Assembly: GCA_022827345.1 (NCBI GenBank)
Contig: JAJDTB010000035.1
Location: 62,001 to 126,000, forward strand
From: Gemmatimonadota bacterium
Lineage (GTDB): Bacteria; Gemmatimonadota; Gemmatimonadetes; Longimicrobiales; Gaopeijiaceae
Direction: 5' to 3'
Length of the DNA stretch: 64,000 nucleotides
The notes beneath the pieces are model-generated. The model had not been told where the DNA came from, ran no database searches, and saw only the letters and a program-made list of their open reading frames with translations. Positions 32,105-40,391 of the stretch are shown here, piece after piece. The position numbers and the translations under genes were made by a program. Every line of letters starts with the position of its first letter. Positions within the stretch are counted from its first letter, which is position 1.

Positions 32105-33934
32105 TTGCTGAAACCCACCGACACACGGAATCCCGACCACTACCACCGCGTGGTGGACTGCCAGTGGGGCTGTCCGGCCCACACGAACGTGCCCGAGTAC
32201 ATCCGGCTCATCGCGAACGGGCAGTACACCGAGTCGTACCTGCTCAACCGGAAGTCGAACATCTTTCCGGGGATTCTCGGACGAACCTGCGACCGTCCCT
32301 GCGAACCGGTGTGCCGCCGGGTGCGGCTGGATGGCGAACCGGTCGCGATCTGCCGCCTGAAGCGGGTCGCCTCCGATCTGCGCGACGACATCACGGGCTT
32401 CCTGCCGACCATTCCCGAGGAAAAGAACGGCAAACGCATCGCCTGCATCGGCGCGGGCTGCGCATCGCTCACGGTCGCCAACGACCTGATGCCGCTCGGC
32501 TACGAGGTCACGATCTTCGAGAAGCTCGCCAAGCCCGGCGGTCTGATGTGGACCAACATCCCCGAATTCCGCCTACCGGCCAAGGTTCTGTGGGAAGAGA
32601 TCGACTACATCCTCGACATGGGCGTCGACCTGCGCCTGAACAGCCCCATCGACAGCCTGGCCGCGCTCCTGGAAGAGGACTATGACGCCGTCTTCATCGG
32701 TTCGGGCGCGCCCAAGGGCAAGGAACTGAACCTGCCGGGCCGCTGGGACTCCGAGCAGATCCACATCGGCATCGAGTGGCTGGAATCGGTGCGCTTCGGG
32801 CACATCGACAGCTGCGGGGACCGCGTGCTGGTGATCGGCGTCGGCAACACCGCGATGGACTGCTGCCGCACCGCGCAGCGCCTGGGCGCCAGCGACGTCA
32901 AGGTCATGGCGCGCAAGACCAAGCCGTATTTCAAGGCGTCGCCGTGGGAGCTCGACGACGCGATCGAAGAGCTGGTCGAGGTCCTGGAGAACCACTCGCC
33001 GTCGCGGTTCATCATCGAGGACGGCAAGTTGGTGGGGATGGAGTTCGACCTGGTCACCTGGACACCTGGCGAGAACGGGCGGCTGAAGGCCGAGGTCCAC
33101 GACAGCAAGATCATCGAGTGCGACGAGGTGATCCTGGCGATCGGGCAGGACACCGCGTTCCCGTGGATCGAGCGCGACATCGGCATCGACTTCAACAAGT
33201 GGGAGATGCCGATCGTCGACAAGACGACGTTCATGACTTCGCGCCCCGGTGTCTTCATGGGCGGCGATGCGGCGTGGGGCCCCGAGAACATCATCTGGGG
33301 GGTCGAGCACGGGCATCAGGCCGCGATCTCGATCCACGCGTGGTGCGAGGGCCGGCCGCTGACCGACCGCCCGCCCGAAGGCATGAACCTGGTCAGCCAG
33401 AAGATGGGACTGCACGAGTGGTCGTACTCCAACGACTACGACGAGGCCGAGCGCGTGAAGATGCGCCACGTGGATCTGCAGGAGCGCTTCAAGCGCATGG
33501 ACATCGAGGTCGAGGAGGGATTCGACTTCGAACAGACGCTGACCGAGGTGGAGCGCTGTCTCAACTGCGACATCCAGACGCACTTCGAGGCGCACCTCTG
33601 CATCGAGTGCGACGCCTGCATCGACATCTGCCCTCTCGACTGCCTGACGATCACCCACAACGGGGCGCGGGAAGACCTTTCCCAGCGGCTGACGGCCCCG
33701 CTCCTCAACCCCGACGAGCCCCTGTTCATCTCCGATGACCTGCCGCAGACCGGGAGGATCATGGTCAAGGACGAAGACCTCTGCATTCACTGCGGCCTCT
33801 GCGCCGAGCGATGTCCGACGGCGGCCTGGGACATGCGCAAGTCCGACCTTCTGGTCCCCTACGCGGGGCTCGGTGCGGGCGAGATGCATCCGAGCCCCCT
33901 CTCTGTCGTCCTCGCGGGAACGGCGATCGGCTGA
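32105..33934 (+). CDS. GltD-like FAD/NAD(P)H oxidoreductase fused to a 4Fe-4S ferredoxin domain
   Basis: A 609-residue electron-transfer subunit. The N-terminal part has the Cys pattern of glutamate synthase small subunits (CQWGCPAH, and GRTCDRPCEPVCRR) that binds 4Fe-4S clusters. An FAD-binding motif IACIGAGCASLTVAND and a nucleotide motif VLVIGVGNTAMDCCRTAQRL follow. The C-terminus has two ferredoxin motifs, CIECDACIDICP and CIHCGLCAERCP. Such a chain would move electrons between NAD(P)H and the 2-oxoacid oxidoreductase encoded next. The TTG start follows the conserved-looking LKPTDTRNPDHYHRVVDCQW. The next gene overlaps the stop by one base (TGATG). Confidence 0.9.
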   Translation: MLKPTDTRNPDHYHRVVDCQWGCPAHTNVPEYIRLIANGQYTESYLLNRKSNIFPGILGRTCDRPCEPVCRRVRLDGEPVAICRLKRVASDLRDDITGFLPTIPEEKNGKRIACIGAGCASLTVANDLMPLGYEVTIFEKLAKPGGLMWTNIPEFRLPAKVLWEEIDYILDMGVDLRLNSPIDSLAALLEEDYDAVFIGSGAPKGKELNLPGRWDSEQIHIGIEWLESVRFGHIDSCGDRVLVIGVGNTAMDCCRTAQRLGASDVKVMARKTKPYFKASPWELDDAIEELVEVLENHSPSRFIIEDGKLVGMEFDLVTWTPGENGRLKAEVHDSKIIECDEVILAIGQDTAFPWIERDIGIDFNKWEMPIVDKTTFMTSRPGVFMGGDAAWGPENIIWGVEHGHQAAISIHAWCEGRPLTDRPPEGMNLVSQKMGLHEWSYSNDYDEAERVKMRHVDLQERFKRMDIEVEEGFDFEQTLTEVERCLNCDIQTHFEAHLCIECDACIDICPLDCLTITHNGAREDLSQRLTAPLLNPDEPLFISDDLPQTGRIMVKDEDLCIHCGLCAERCPTAAWDMRKSDLLVPYAGLGAGEMHPSPLSVVLAGTAIG

Positions 33935-35838
33935 TGGTCATTACCAACGGCGAGCGGCCCGCGCCCCGCATCAACGACCTCGCCTTCAAGATCGGCACAG
34001 TCAACGGAACCGGGTCGGCCAGCGCCAACGGACTGCTGCGGCGCGCGATCTTCCGCATGGGGATTCCGGTTTCGGGCAAAAACCTCTTCCCGTCGAACAT
34101 CCAGGGGCTGCCGACCTGGTACGAGATCCGCGCCAACGCGAGCGGCCACACCGCGCGCACGGAGCGCTTCGACCTGGTCGTCGCGATGAACCCGGCCACC
34201 TACGCCCGCGACGTCGCCGAGGTGACATCGGGCGGCTGGGTCATGTACGACTCCACCTGGCCGCTGCCCAGGGAGCTGAACCGCGACGACATCACCTTCC
34301 TGGGCGTCCCGCTCGCGAAGATGACGGTCGACAACTTCAAGGGATCGCGCGTCCGGATCCTGATGAAGAACATCTGCTACGTGGGCGCGCTCGCGGCCCT
34401 GCTCGACATCGACATGGAGATCGTGCGGGGGCTGCTCAAGGAGACCTTCGCCGCCAAGGCGAAGCTGCTCGACGCCAACTACCTTGCGATCGACCTGGGG
34501 TACGAGTACGCGCTGGAGCACTTCGACTGCCCCCTGCCCGTCCGCCTCGAGCCGATGGACGGCAACGAGGACTCGATCGTCATCGACGGCAACACGGCTG
34601 CGGCGCTCGGGTGCGTCTACGCAGGCGCGACGGTCGCGGCGTGGTACCCGATCACGCCGTCCACCTCGCTGGTCGACGCCTTCACCGCCTTCTGTCACCA
34701 GTTCCGCAAGGATCCGGAGACCGGCCGTAACCGGTTCGCGATCATCCAGGCGGAAGACGAACTGGCGGCCGCGGGGATGGTGATCGGGGCCGCGTGGGCC
34801 GGGGCGCGCGCGTTCACCTCGACGAGCGGGGCCGGGCTGTCGCTGATGAGCGAGTTCATCGGGCTGGCGTACTACGCCGAGGTGCCGTCGGTGTTCTTCG
34901 ACGTGCAGCGGGTGGGGCCGTCGACGGGGATGCCCACGCGGACCCAGCAGGGCGACATCCAGTTCGCGGCCTACGCGTCGCACGGTGACACGAAGCACAT
35001 CGTCATCTTCCCCGCGAATCCGCACGAGTGCTTCGAGATGGCGGTGGAGGCGTTCGACCTGGCAGAGCGGTTCCAGACGCCGATCTTCGTCCTTTCGGAC
35101 CTGGACATCGGCATGAACGACTGGGTCATCCCGAAGCTCGAATGGGACAACTCGTATCGGCCGGATCGTGGCAAGGTGCTGACCGCGGAGGAGCTGGAAG
35201 CGGCAACGGGGCCCTTCCACCGCTACCTGGATGTGGACGGCGACGGGATCCCGTGGCGGACGCTGCCGGGGGTACATCCCAGGGGGGCGTACCTTACGCG
35301 CGGCTCCGGTCACGACCGTTACGGCAACTACACCGAGGACTCGGAGCCGTATGCGGACGTGCTGGCGCGTGTGGGACGCAAGATCGAGCGAGCGGCCGCG
35401 CACCTGCCGGCACCCGAGATTCGGCTGCGCGAAGGTGCGGAGATCGGGCTGGTGACGATCGGCGGGTGCCGCGGGGCCGTGCTGGAGGCGGTGGACGCGT
35501 TGGCCGAGCGCGGCGTCGAGGCGGACTACATGCGGGTGCGGGCGTTTCCGTTCCACCCCGATGTGGAGCCGTTCCTGGCCGCTCACGAAGTCAACTTCAT
35601 CATCGAGCAGAACCGCGATGGGCAGTTGCGCAAGCTGCTGATCGCCGAGACTGGAGCGAAGAAGGATGCGCTGGTGTCGATCCGCTACTTTGGCGGCTAC
35701 CCGATGAGCTGCCATCATGTGATGGACGGGCTCGCGTCGTATCTGGATGGGGCCGCCGCTGCCGCCCCGGACGGTACCGGCCCGCACGAAGCGGCTTCGG
35801 GCGCGCTCGCCCCGGCCCGCGAAGGAGCGACCCCGTGA
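33934..35838 (+). CDS. korA: 2-oxoacid:acceptor oxidoreductase, fused gamma-alpha subunit (KorA type)
   Basis: About 634 residues from the ATG at 33934. The N-terminal part is the gamma domain (FKIGTVNGTGSASANGLLRR onward), and the alpha domain begins near residue 230 with AWYPITPSTSLVDAFTAFC and continues through EDELAAAGMVIGAAWAGARA and TSTSGAGLSLMSEFIGLAYY. This gamma-alpha fusion is the layout of 2-oxoglutarate (and some pyruvate or indolepyruvate) ferredoxin oxidoreductases, which interconvert a 2-oxoacid, CoA and acyl-CoA plus CO2. The C-terminal tail is low-complexity Ala/Gly/Pro. Its stop overlaps the GTG of korB. Confidence 0.9.
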   Translation: MVITNGERPAPRINDLAFKIGTVNGTGSASANGLLRRAIFRMGIPVSGKNLFPSNIQGLPTWYEIRANASGHTARTERFDLVVAMNPATYARDVAEVTSGGWVMYDSTWPLPRELNRDDITFLGVPLAKMTVDNFKGSRVRILMKNICYVGALAALLDIDMEIVRGLLKETFAAKAKLLDANYLAIDLGYEYALEHFDCPLPVRLEPMDGNEDSIVIDGNTAAALGCVYAGATVAAWYPITPSTSLVDAFTAFCHQFRKDPETGRNRFAIIQAEDELAAAGMVIGAAWAGARAFTSTSGAGLSLMSEFIGLAYYAEVPSVFFDVQRVGPSTGMPTRTQQGDIQFAAYASHGDTKHIVIFPANPHECFEMAVEAFDLAERFQTPIFVLSDLDIGMNDWVIPKLEWDNSYRPDRGKVLTAEELEAATGPFHRYLDVDGDGIPWRTLPGVHPRGAYLTRGSGHDRYGNYTEDSEPYADVLARVGRKIERAAAHLPAPEIRLREGAEIGLVTIGGCRGAVLEAVDALAERGVEADYMRVRAFPFHPDVEPFLAAHEVNFIIEQNRDGQLRKLLIAETGAKKDALVSIRYFGGYPMSCHHVMDGLASYLDGAAAAAPDGTGPHEAASGALAPAREGATP

Positions 35839-36908
35839 GTTACATCAAGAAGCCCCGCATCCACCACCCGGCCCTGACCCGCAACCGGCTCGGGCTGACC
35901 CGGCGCGACTACGAAGGCACCATGTCCACCCTGTGCGCCGGGTGCGGCCACGACTCGATCACCGCAGCGATCATCGAGGCCTTCTGGGAGCTGGAGATCG
36001 CGCCGCATGAGGTGGCCAAGACCTCTGGGATCGGGTGCAGCGGGAAGACGCCCACCTACTTCCTGAAGGAAGCGCACGGCTTCAACGGCGTGCACGGGCG
36101 GATGCCGTCGATCACGACCGGGGCGCACGCCGCCAACCGCGAGCTCGTGTGCATCGGGGTCTCGGGCGACGGCGACAGCCTCTCGATCGGCATGGGCCAG
36201 TTCGCGCACGTCGTGCGGCGCAACGTGGACATGCTCTACATCATCGAGAACAACGGCGTCTACGGGCTCACCAAGGGGCAGTTCTCGGCGTCGGCCGATG
36301 TCGGTTCGACCGCCAAGCGCGGCCAGGTCAACCGGGAGCATCCCATCGACTCGGTCCTCCTCAGCCTGAATCTGGGCGCGGGATTCGTGGCGCGGAGCTT
36401 TTCCGGCGACAAGGAGCAGCTCGTCCCCATCCTCAAGGCGGGTCTGCGCCACCGGGGGTTCGCGCTGATCGACGTGATCTCGCCTTGCGTCACCTTCAAC
36501 GACCACCGCGGCTCGACCAAGAGCTACCAGTACACGCGCGACAACTACAACCAGCTGGTGTACGCCGACTTCGTGCCGCCGGCCCAGGAGATCGCGACTT
36601 CGATCGAGGTCGGCGACGCGCGCTCGGTGAGAATGCACGACGGAAGCCACATCACATTCCGCAAGGTGCCCGAGGACTACGACCCCACCGACCGCGACCA
36701 GGTGTACGGCTACATCAGGGAGCGCCAGCGTGCCGGTGAAGTCGCGACCGGGCTGCTGTACGTGGAGCCCGCGCCGCAGGATGCGACCGACGCGGTCGAC
36801 TTCCACGGCCTGCAGGGGACGGTGGACGAGCCGCTGGCGAACTACCCGTTCGAGGACCTGTGTCCGGGGGCGGACGCGCTGGAGAAGCTGCAGAAGCGGT
36901 TTCGGTAG
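35835..36908 (+). CDS. korB: 2-oxoacid:acceptor oxidoreductase, beta subunit (KorB type)
   Basis: About 357 residues with the thiamine-diphosphate motif GDGDSLSIGMGQF ending at the NN pair in YIIENNGVYGLTKGQ. The N-terminal CAGCGHDS supplies Cys residues usual for cluster binding in this subunit. The chain is longer than many KorB proteins, with a C-terminal extension of about 60 residues. The GTG at 35835 overlaps the korA stop and has AAGGAG about 8 bases upstream; the frame open upstream runs inside korA. Together with the two preceding genes it would form a three-subunit NAD(P)-linked enzyme. Confidence 0.92.
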   Translation: MSYIKKPRIHHPALTRNRLGLTRRDYEGTMSTLCAGCGHDSITAAIIEAFWELEIAPHEVAKTSGIGCSGKTPTYFLKEAHGFNGVHGRMPSITTGAHAANRELVCIGVSGDGDSLSIGMGQFAHVVRRNVDMLYIIENNGVYGLTKGQFSASADVGSTAKRGQVNREHPIDSVLLSLNLGAGFVARSFSGDKEQLVPILKAGLRHRGFALIDVISPCVTFNDHRGSTKSYQYTRDNYNQLVYADFVPPAQEIATSIEVGDARSVRMHDGSHITFRKVPEDYDPTDRDQVYGYIRERQRAGEVATGLLYVEPAPQDATDAVDFHGLQGTVDEPLANYPFEDLCPGADALEKLQKRFR

Positions 36909-37058
36909 GGGGCCGCAAACGGCTGCGGTTATCCGGCCATCAGGGGATCGCCGCCTCGCGGAATTGGTCGTACCTCTCCGCCAGCAACTGGACCGAGAGC
37001 CGCTCGACCCGGTTACGAGGCAGAATGATACGTCTACCGTGTAGTCCCTGAATCGAGT

Positions 37059-37075
37059 GGGGCCAAGGAGGCCCC
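37059..37075. terminator. Hairpin between convergent korB and HNH genes
   Basis: A perfect 6-base stem, GGGGCC and GGCCCC, with loop AAGGA. It lies between two convergent genes, 150 bases after korB and 23 bases before the HNH stop. There is no following T-run on either strand, so it is only terminator-like. Confidence 0.35.
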
Positions 37076-37097
37076 GCGAGGCTGGGGAGAACGGGCG

Positions 37098-38015
37098 TCA
37101 ACCCTTGAAGCAGTGCTCATTGTGCCATTGCAGGCTTTCGGGATCCGGCTGAAGTGCCAGGGTTGTTGGTGCCCGCACCCTCCGGCCATGCAAACGATAG
37201 TAGTCCCGTCCGTTTTCGTATTCTTCACGGATGCGCTGACTTACCTCGAACCGGAGCCCTGGAGTTACGGTGACATAGCCCGAATCGAATAGGCTATGAA
37301 TGTCTCGACGGAGCAGCAGGCCGTTGGAAAGCTGGTGCTTGCGTTCCTGAGCGTAGGGTCGAATGTGGGCTGCTTCCAGCGCTGGCAACGTTCGTTCCTT
37401 CGTAACAGCGCACTTCCGCCGATATGCGTCGATGACCCCCACGCGGAATCCGCCCTGGCCCAGCCGAGGCTCAATGATGTGGGGAGCGCCAAAGGCTCCT
37501 GAGACGAGCGGATCAGCCCACGGCGTCCGCGAGAGCCGATCGCAAACCGCATCCCACAGTGCCCTCCCGTCAGGTTCATCCGTACGGTAGCCCTTCAGGC
37601 TGACGATATTCGGACTCCAACTCGATGGCGTCGGTATCCAATCCGATTCGGGAAGGAAGAATGGCATCGCAAGGATGCGGCACCCGATTGGAAAATCGCT
37701 TCGGTCGCCCCGGGCCGCCTTTCGATACTTGATAATCCTCTCGCGCATCTGCTGGAACGTTGTCGCGCCGTTCAACGTGTCGAACGTTTCCCAGGCAATG
37801 GAACAGGGGAGCGACGTGGCGTAAGTGAAGATTCCGCCGCCCACGATGAAGTTCTTCGGCGCGTGCAGCTTGAAGAGAAACAACTCGCCGGATCGCAACG
37901 CCTTGAAGGACGTGTTGGAAGGCGCCCAGAAATTGACTTCATTTGGGGTGGGCAGCCGCCGCAAATGGTTGAACCAGTCCCAATCGGTTACGGCTACAAC
38001 CAACTTGATCGCCAT
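37098..38015 (-). CDS. HNH endonuclease with N-terminal PUA/EVE-like domain
   Basis: A 305-residue protein. The N-terminal half (FNHLRRLPTPNEVNFWAPSN, FLFKLHAPKNFIVGGGIF) resembles PUA-superfamily (EVE/ASCH-like) readers of modified bases. The C-terminal half holds an HNH nuclease: LEAAHIRPYAQERKHQLSNG, then LLLRRDIHSLFDSGYVTV, the HNH_2 type. Such fusions are found in modification-dependent restriction systems. No methyltransferase is nearby. Its base composition looks lower in G+C than its neighbours, and its upstream region has an unusual palindrome cluster, both consistent with horizontal acquisition. Confidence 0.88.
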   Translation of the reverse strand: MAIKLVVAVTDWDWFNHLRRLPTPNEVNFWAPSNTSFKALRSGELFLFKLHAPKNFIVGGGIFTYATSLPCSIAWETFDTLNGATTFQQMRERIIKYRKAARGDRSDFPIGCRILAMPFFLPESDWIPTPSSWSPNIVSLKGYRTDEPDGRALWDAVCDRLSRTPWADPLVSGAFGAPHIIEPRLGQGGFRVGVIDAYRRKCAVTKERTLPALEAAHIRPYAQERKHQLSNGLLLRRDIHSLFDSGYVTVTPGLRFEVSQRIREEYENGRDYYRLHGRRVRAPTTLALQPDPESLQWHNEHCFKG

Positions 38016-38120
38016 GGTTCAGTTCAGCCTTGATCCGCTGTTTCGATGAGCCGCGAGTGACGCCGCATTATGGGACATCCACACCTGCGGCGCCATGGAA
38101 TGGCCTCGTGCCGCCATGGC

Positions 38121-38213
38121 TTCCGAAAACCTCGGAGTCCACTCCCGGATAACTTGATTGATTCGGAGGCTACTCCGAAATAGTTGAGTTATTTCGGAGT
38201 TCGTTCCGAATAT
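38121..38213. promoter_or_regulatory. Palindrome cluster upstream of the HNH gene
   Basis: Alternating half sites of TTCGGAG and CTCCGAA. One pair is TTCGGAG (38162-38168) with CTCCGAA (38173-38179), perfect 7-base arms 4 bases apart. Another is TTCGGA (38193-38198) with TCCGAA (38205-38210). Between them CTCCGAAATA and TATTTCGGAG form a perfect 10-base dyad (38173-38199). A weaker copy is at 38122-38137. The cluster lies about 105-200 bases upstream of the HNH start and may be an operator array. Confidence 0.5.
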
Positions 38214-38277
38214 GTTCGCCTCGTCGGTCCGCAGGGCGCTCGGCGAACTGTGGGGGTGTCGGGCGCAGTAAAAGGGT

Positions 38278-38625
38278 TCAATCCCCCTCCCCGAACACCC
38301 GGTCCGTCTTCGCCGCCATGACAAAGTCGTTCACGTGCAGGTTGCGGATCTTGTGCGTCCACCAGGTCACGGTCACCCGCCCCCACTCCGTCAGCAGCGC
38401 GGGATGATGGCCCTGCTCCTCCGCCAACTCACCCACACGGTTGGTGAACTCCATCGCCGCCACGAAGTTCCGGAACGCGAACACCCGCTCCAGCGTCGGG
38501 ATTCCCCCGCGGTCGACGATCTCCCACTCCGGAATCTGCCTGCTGTACTCCGCGATCTCCGCCTCGGTCGCGGGCGGCGCCCCCGCCCGGCACGCCTCGC
38601 AGGTCTGCCCGACGAGCTCCGTCAT
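38278..38625 (-). CDS. 4a-hydroxytetrahydrobiopterin dehydratase (pterin-4-alpha-carbinolamine dehydratase)
   Basis: A 115-residue protein with the PCD/DCoH fold. The catalytic His residues are in [20 protein letters not shown] and the family pattern continues as [20 protein letters not shown]. An N-terminal extension carries the CxxC of QTCEACRAG, which is common in bacterial members. It recycles the pterin cofactor after aromatic hydroxylation. The ATG at 38625 overlaps the stop of the membrane protein gene by four bases. No phenylalanine hydroxylase is present in the window. Confidence 0.92.
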   Translation of the reverse strand: MTELVGQTCEACRAGAPPATEAEIAEYSRQIPEWEIVDRGGIPTLERVFAFRNFVAAMEFTNRVGELAEEQGHHPALLTEWGRVTVTWWTHKIRNLHVNDFVMAAKTDRVFGEGD

Positions 38626-39182
38626 GGCCACAGCCACCCGAGGGCGCCTCCGGTGAGCAGCGCGTAGATCAGCCCGTCCAGCATGCTGCGGAACGTCGCG
38701 GGCCACCCCTGCGACATCCAGATCGCGTCCTGGGCGTGCGCGAGCGCGTATCCCATGAAGGCCGCGGTCGAAGCGACCTTGAAGACCGCCATGTACTCGG
38801 CCCCGGGCCCGAGCGCCAGGCCCGTCACGTAGGCCGCGAACAGACCCACGACCAGGCAGTACACGAACCATTGGACGAACTGCTTGCCCATGTCCGACGG
38901 ATTCCCGGGGCGCAGCACCGTCATGAACAGGCAGGGGCCGCGCTTCGCCCTGGCCTGAAACTCCTCGCTCTTCATGACCTCCATGCTCTCCGCACGGGGG
39001 ATCAGGTAGTTGCCCGGCGGGATGTCAAAGCCGCGCAGGGCGTCCATGACCCCGTCCTCGTCGGAGACGCCCTGGAAGTCGTGCTTGTGCCAGTTGAGGA
39101 ACATGTGAATGACCGAGCTCGCCACGAACACGAGCACGGCCGCAAGCAGGATGGGGAGCCAGAGGCTCAGGGCGGGAACCAT
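38622..39182 (-). CDS. Membrane protein of unknown function
   Basis: About 186 residues from the ATG at 39182. One N-terminal hydrophobic helix ([19 protein letters not shown]) is followed by [20 protein letters not shown] and a soluble part with [20 protein letters not shown]. Three further hydrophobic helices follow (about residues 100-185). I have seen similar unnamed proteins in marine and soil bacteria but do not know a function. The gene is translationally coupled to the pterin dehydratase. A dyad lies 62-81 bases upstream of its start and could be its operator. Confidence 0.75.
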   Translation of the reverse strand: MVPALSLWLPILLAAVLVFVASSVIHMFLNWHKHDFQGVSDEDGVMDALRGFDIPPGNYLIPRAESMEVMKSEEFQARAKRGPCLFMTVLRPGNPSDMGKQFVQWFVYCLVVGLFAAYVTGLALGPGAEYMAVFKVASTAAFMGYALAHAQDAIWMSQGWPATFRSMLDGLIYALLTGGALGWLWP

Positions 39183-39243
39183 GTGATTACTCCGTTGTGA
39201 GAGGGTTTGGATGAGAGAGCGCCGATCCGGACCCGGCGACAAC

Positions 39244-39263
39244 ACTAAACAACACTGTTAAGT
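39244..39263. promoter_or_regulatory. Dyad ACTAAAC-N6-GTTAAGT upstream of the membrane protein gene
   Basis: Arms ACTAAAC and GTTAAGT (6 of 7 pairs) with a 6-base spacer. The site is AT-rich against a GC-rich background and lies 62-81 bases before the start at 39182. A second dyad of the same design occurs at 39465-39488. Confidence 0.45.
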
Positions 39264-39339
39264 ATTGCAAACGGGACGGAGGATGAAGGCGGCGATGCGC
39301 GCGGCGACCGGGTCGTGCTACGGACCACCATGCCCGGTG

Positions 39340-39465
39340 CTACCACGGCAGCTGCGGCAGGTCCGCGATCAGGTCGGCGTACACGTGTTGCAACCCGTTC
39401 GCGATGATCAGCGGCATCACGGTGAAGTGGTCGCGGTCGGTGTAGAGCCGCGTGCGCAGGTCGCA
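39340..39465 (-). pseudogene. Duplicated 3' end of the esterase gene
   Basis: A 41-codon stretch ending in a stop reads LRTRLYTDRDHFTVMPLIIA then NGLQHVYADLIADLPQLPW. The complete esterase next to it ends LRTRFYADRDHFTSMPPIIG then DGLQHVYADLIEDLPKPNW. The two are clearly paralogous over their last 40 residues. The remnant has no start or upstream coding sequence. It is the tail of a second, lost esterase gene arranged in tandem. Confidence 0.8.
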
Positions 39466-39488
39466 TAGTAAACAAAATGGTTTAGTAT
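39465..39488. promoter_or_regulatory. Second dyad of the ACTAAAC type beside the esterase remnant
   Basis: Arms ATAGTAAAC (39465-39473) and GTTTAGTAT (39480-39488) pair at 8 of 9 positions with a 6-base spacer, the same geometry as the dyad at 39244-39263. It sits between the esterase stop and its duplicated tail. Confidence 0.4.
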
Positions 39489-39500
39489 CGCACAAGACGC

Positions 39501-40391
39501 TTACCAATTCGGCTTCGGCAGATCCTCGATCAGATCGGCATACACGTGCTGCAGGCCGTCGCCGATGATCGGCGGCATCGAGGTGAAGTGGTCGCGGTCC
39601 GCGTAGAACCGGGTGCGCAGGTCCAGGCTCGGGTAGCCGCGCAGCCGGAGGTTTTCGGCAAGCAGCGTCGTCCGGCTGACCAGGCGCTGCGCGCACAGCG
39701 GCGTGTGGTTGATCTCGCCGTCGGCCATGCCGATGAACACCCTGGCATCCAGGTCGTCGTGGCGTTTCGCGTATTCGGCCTCGAGGTCGATCGTGAGGCC
39801 GTTGGTCCCGCTGCCGATGATGAAGCGGCCGAACGCGCCCGGACGAGCCAGCAGCGCGTAGCTCGCGAACCCGCCCCCCGCCGAGTGGCCCCAAAGCGTG
39901 TGGTCGTCGGCCATGCGATACCGCTCGCCGAGCGAGGGGCGCAACTGCTCCACCAGGAAATCGAGGAACAGGTCGCCTGTCAGAAACGGGCGCGACATCT
40001 CGAAGGTGAACCCCATCCTCTTCATGTATTCATCGCCCAGACCCGGGTCGGACCACACACTGCCCGGCGGGAACAGATCGAAGGTGCGGTTGGCGAGCCC
40101 CAGCATCCCCTGCTCACTCCGGTGACCGACCCCCACCACGATGATCTCGGGAATGCGCTTGCCGACGATATAGAGATTCGCGACACCGGCTGTCACCGCG
40201 AAGGTCATGGCTCCGTCCATCGACCAGACCACCGGGTAGCTGCGGTCCGGCGCTACGTGGTAGGACGGGGGCAGCGCGACCAGGATCTCGTGGTCGTAGT
40301 CGTATCCCTCGGCCCGCGCGTAGGAGGGCTCCTCCCACGACATGGCGTAGGGGACCGCAGTCCGCGCGCCCGGTCCGCCCGACCCGCTCAC
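39501..40391 (-). CDS. Esterase-D-like alpha/beta hydrolase
   Basis: About 296 residues, PF00756-type esterase (esterase D, siderophore-esterase-like). The nucleophile elbow is LWGHSAGGGFASYAL, an oxyanion region is PVVWSMDGAMTFAV, an acid is likely in VFIGMADGE, and the catalytic His is in RDHFTSMPP. The GTG at 40391 overlaps the M24 peptidase stop (GTGA) and is preferred over frames that run inside that gene. No signal peptide is evident. The substrate could be a small ester or a siderophore lactone. A duplicated tail fragment follows. Confidence 0.88.
   Translation of the reverse strand: MSGSGGPGARTAVPYAMSWEEPSYARAEGYDYDHEILVALPPSYHVAPDRSYPVVWSMDGAMTFAVTAGVANLYIVGKRIPEIIVVGVGHRSEQGMLGLANRTFDLFPPGSVWSDPGLGDEYMKRMGFTFEMSRPFLTGDLFLDFLVEQLRPSLGERYRMADDHTLWGHSAGGGFASYALLARPGAFGRFIIGSGTNGLTIDLEAEYAKRHDDLDARVFIGMADGEINHTPLCAQRLVSRTTLLAENLRLRGYPSLDLRTRFYADRDHFTSMPPIIGDGLQHVYADLIEDLPKPNW

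Noticed and set aside
32105-36908. Reading the Kor genes as evidence for a reductive TCA cycle
   Set aside because: No ATP-citrate lyase, fumarate reductase or other key enzyme is in the window; the same enzyme also works in oxidation of 2-oxoacids.
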